The notes under the pieces were generated by a model, which made no database searches, had not been told where the DNA came from, and saw nothing but the letters and a program-made list of their open reading frames with translations. Made by a program: the position numbers and the translations under genes. This document shows, in pieces, positions 4,958 to 6,219 of a stretch of 6,219 bases of DNA; within the stretch, counting starts at the first letter, position 1, and every line of letters starts with the position of its first letter. Origin of the DNA: Urinicoccus sp. (GTDB lineage Bacteria; Bacillota; Clostridia; Tissierellales; Peptoniphilaceae); NCBI GenBank assembly GCA_029983435.1, contig JASBZN010000071.1, positions 1-6,219 of the forward strand, read 5' to 3'.

Positions 4958-5080
4958 ATAAAGTTCTAAGTAAATCAGCATCCTAGAAAAATATTTAATT
5001 GTTTACGTCCTTTAGATTTTACTGGGGCGGCTAACTTATTCTTGTAATTTAAAATTTTTAATCTTTTTATTCTTTATGTT

Positions 5081-6219
5081 CTAATAGTTCTTTTCTGCCT
5101 TTGGATAATTCCCTGTCCAAGTTCTTTCCTTCTTCATTTGTGCGTCACTTTTTAAGAAATAATTATAAGAGATTTTCTTTTTAGGAGAATCCCAAGTGGC
5201 GTCTAAGTGATACCACTTTCCATCTACTTCTACCAAGTTCCAAGCATGGTAGTTGGTCTTTTTTTCATATCCATAAACCACATAAGAATTAATATCTAGT
5301 TCATTACAGAATTGTGCAAAAAGTCTTGCGTAGGAAGTACATGCTCCTCTTCCCTTTAGAACAATAGCTTCTGGAGTATAGATGTTTACTCCTTCATAGA
5401 TTTCTTGATCACAATAGTATTGTGTTTTCTTTCCAATTGCATCATGAACTTTCTTTACCTTTGTGTAAGTAGAATCTTTCGCCGAAATATTGGCTTTAAT
5501 CCAATCTTTAACATATTTGTCCGTAGCTGCAACTTGTTGGTCACTGGATGAATAGTCAACTTTAAAGGTTACGTTATTTCCTACATAGGAAGTTCTTAAT
5601 TTTTGAATTCCCATTTGTTTTTGTGCTTGAGAGTCTAATATTTGATCGGATAATTTTTTTAAATCCGTTCCTGGATTTACAGTTAAGGTAATCTCTTTTT
5701 CTCTTTGATAAATTTTGTCTTCAATGTAAGCAAGGGCTTCTCCACCATTATTAGAGGGGGCATTCTTTCCTTGATTTGTCGAATCTATACTATTATTATG
5801 CGTTTTGTATTGATTACTAGATGGTGCAGCCAAAGGCATAGATTCATGAGCACTTTCAAAATTTCCTTCTTTATACTTAAGACTTCCTCTATCCTCATTA
5901 AAGAATGCTAGTGGTACTTGATTTGTTAAATCTATACTATTATTATGCCCTTTGTATAGATTACTATCGCATAAGACGGAACAAATGCCTTCTTGCCCAT
6001 TTAGCAAATTTTCTTCTCCAATGTTAAGAGTTCCTTGATCTTCACCGGAAAATACCATGAGGTCTTTATTTAATAAATCTATACTAACATTATGTATATT
6101 GTATTGATTTGTAGCTAGGGAGGCTAGGGAGCTGGATTCATACCCGCTTATTACATTTCCTTCTTTCATATCATTGGTTGCAAAACTAAAGTTACTGACT
6201 GCTAGCCCTAAAAAACTAG
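5081..6219 (-). CDS. Secreted transglutaminase-like protein, 5' end cut off
   Basis: An exported protein with a C-terminal transglutaminase-like (papain-fold) domain that may cleave or cross-link proteins at the cell surface. The frame stays open to the window edge. The 16 codons before the first internal ATG (6169) read FLGLAVSNFSFA-TND, the end of a signal peptide with a likely cut after SFA, so the true start is outside. Numbered from that internal ATG: three 49-residue repeats (1-146), a mixed linker (150-225), and the domain at about 230-345 with the Cys277 (GRGACTSYARLF), His308 (YHAWNLVEV) and Asp323 (HLDATWD) triad intact. I see no LPxTG motif or membrane anchor at the C-terminus. The stop is followed by AT-rich DNA without an immediate terminator. 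Protease and cross-linking roles cannot be told apart here. Confidence 0.85.
   Translation of the reverse strand, partial: SFLGLAVSNFSFATNDMKEGNVISGYESSSLASLATNQYNIHNVSIDLLNKDLMVFSGEDQGTLNIGEENLLNGQEGICSVLCDSNLYKGHNNSIDLTNQVPLAFFNEDRGSLKYKEGNFESAHESMPLAAPSSNQYKTHNNSIDSTNQGKNAPSNNGGEALAYIEDKIYQREKEITLTVNPGTDLKKLSDQILDSQAQKQMGIQKLRTSYVGNNVTFKVDYSSSDQQVAATDKYVKDWIKANISAKDSTYTKVKKVHDAIGKKTQYYCDQEIYEGVNIYTPEAIVLKGRGACTSYARLFAQFCNELDINSYVVYGYEKKTNYHAWNLVEVDGKWYHLDATWDSPKKKISYNYFLKSDAQMKKERTWTGNYPKAEKNY
5732..6169 (-). repeat. Three tandem 147-bp in-frame repeats
   Basis: The sequence AATCTATAC recurs at 5782, 5929 and 6076, exactly 147 bp (49 codons) apart. The units encode the pattern EGN..., then NQY..HN.SIDL.N, then ED.G.L; matching residues are N5/N54/N103 and S29/S78/S127, counted from the internal ATG at 6169. 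Asn, Ser and Asp are common in them. Unit three is the most altered at its end (NNGGEAL for NEDRGSL). Such repeats suggest a stalk or ligand-binding region outside the cell and can change number by recombination. Confidence 0.85.

Larger units (their letters stand above)
4821..4979. repeat. 9-bp direct repeat flanking hairpin block
   Basis: TAAATCAGC occurs at 4821-4829 and again at 4971-4979, exactly 150 bp apart. The similarity runs on weakly (TCCTCAAGAA against ATCCTAGAAA). Both hairpins of this intergenic region lie between the two copies. This could be a target-site duplication around a small non-coding insertion, or an internal repeat of an RNA; terminal inverted repeats are weak. Confidence 0.4.
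4780..5080. other. Non-coding stretch with hairpins, no gene found
   Basis: About 300 bp between the Cys-rich gene's promoter and the transglutaminase stop codon. It contains A/T tracts next to the promoter, a 9-bp direct repeat, two hairpins (listed separately), and an AT-rich tail at 5041-5080 next to the transglutaminase stop. The only short open frames (a 28-codon plus-strand ATG frame at 4900-4986 and a minus-strand frame without a start) have no good ribosome site or known similarity. A weak plus-strand promoter-like pair (TTGAAA 4788-4793, TATTCA 4811-4816, 17-bp spacing) could make a small RNA across the hairpins. Confidence 0.5.

Noticed and set aside
4900..4986. 28-codon plus-strand frame beginning ATG CAA AGA
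   Set aside because: It runs through the 11-bp hairpin, has a poorly spaced GGAG, and the peptide resembles nothing known.
4988..5060. Minus-strand frame reading KLAAPVKSKGRKQLNIF and ending in GC
   Set aside because: There is no start codon after the preceding in-frame stop and no ribosome site; about 30 residues only. It could be a gene remnant but cannot be supported.
1..6219. CRISPR array, transposase, phage or toxin-antitoxin genes
   Set aside because: No regularly spaced short repeats with unique spacers, no transposase motifs, and no recognisable mobile or toxin gene in any frame. The only regular repeat is the coding 147-bp tandem set.

Overview
The window looks like chromosomal DNA from a low-GC, probably anaerobic Firmicute of the Clostridia. 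The grounds are AT-rich sequence, Shine-Dalgarno sites of the AAGGAGG type, sigma-A-like promoters with TGn extended -10 boxes, a desulforedoxin-like metal protein, and an RNase P RNA whose visible 5' part follows the type A layout rather than the Bacillus type B layout. The genus cannot be fixed from this sequence alone. Every gene I can support lies on the minus strand, so transcription runs right to left.

From right to left in transcription order: (i) 6219-5081, a secreted transglutaminase-like protein that is cut by the window edge, with the end of a signal peptide, three exact-period 147-bp tandem repeats and a Cys-His-Asp domain. (ii) 5080-4684, a 397-bp non-coding stretch with two hairpins, a 9-bp direct repeat 150 bp apart, and a near-consensus promoter carrying a CsoR/CstR-type operator. 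(iii) 4683-4513, a 56-residue, ten-cysteine desulforedoxin-like protein followed by a textbook terminator. (iv) 4377-3445, NADPH-type thioredoxin reductase (trxB). (v) 3444-3204, an intergenic leader with a promoter and a strong hairpin that is fully paired only as minus-strand RNA. (vi) 3203-196, a three-gene set: a succinyl-CoA/acetyl-CoA-type CoA-transferase, a stand-alone B12-binding small subunit of the methylmalonyl-CoA mutase family, and a divergent MeaB-type G-protein chaperone. (vii) 137-1, a short terminator, the rnpB promoter and the first ~103 nt of rnpB.

The three-gene set points to interconversion of succinyl-CoA and methylmalonyl/propionyl-CoA: a CoA-transferase supplies or removes acyl-CoA, a cobalamin subunit carries the radical cofactor, and a chaperone GTPase guards cofactor loading. 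The catalytic mutase subunit is not here and must be elsewhere if the pathway works. The trxB and desulforedoxin-like genes form a separate redox/metal section with their own promoters.

The points most worth a second look are the CsoR-type operator over the promoter of the ten-cysteine protein, the substitutions in the MeaB-like GTPase at positions equivalent to known switch residues, the mutase module without a large subunit, the tandem-repeat secreted transglutaminase, and several structured non-coding segments. I found no CRISPR array, intact transposase or phage gene. A wholly new system is not demonstrated here.
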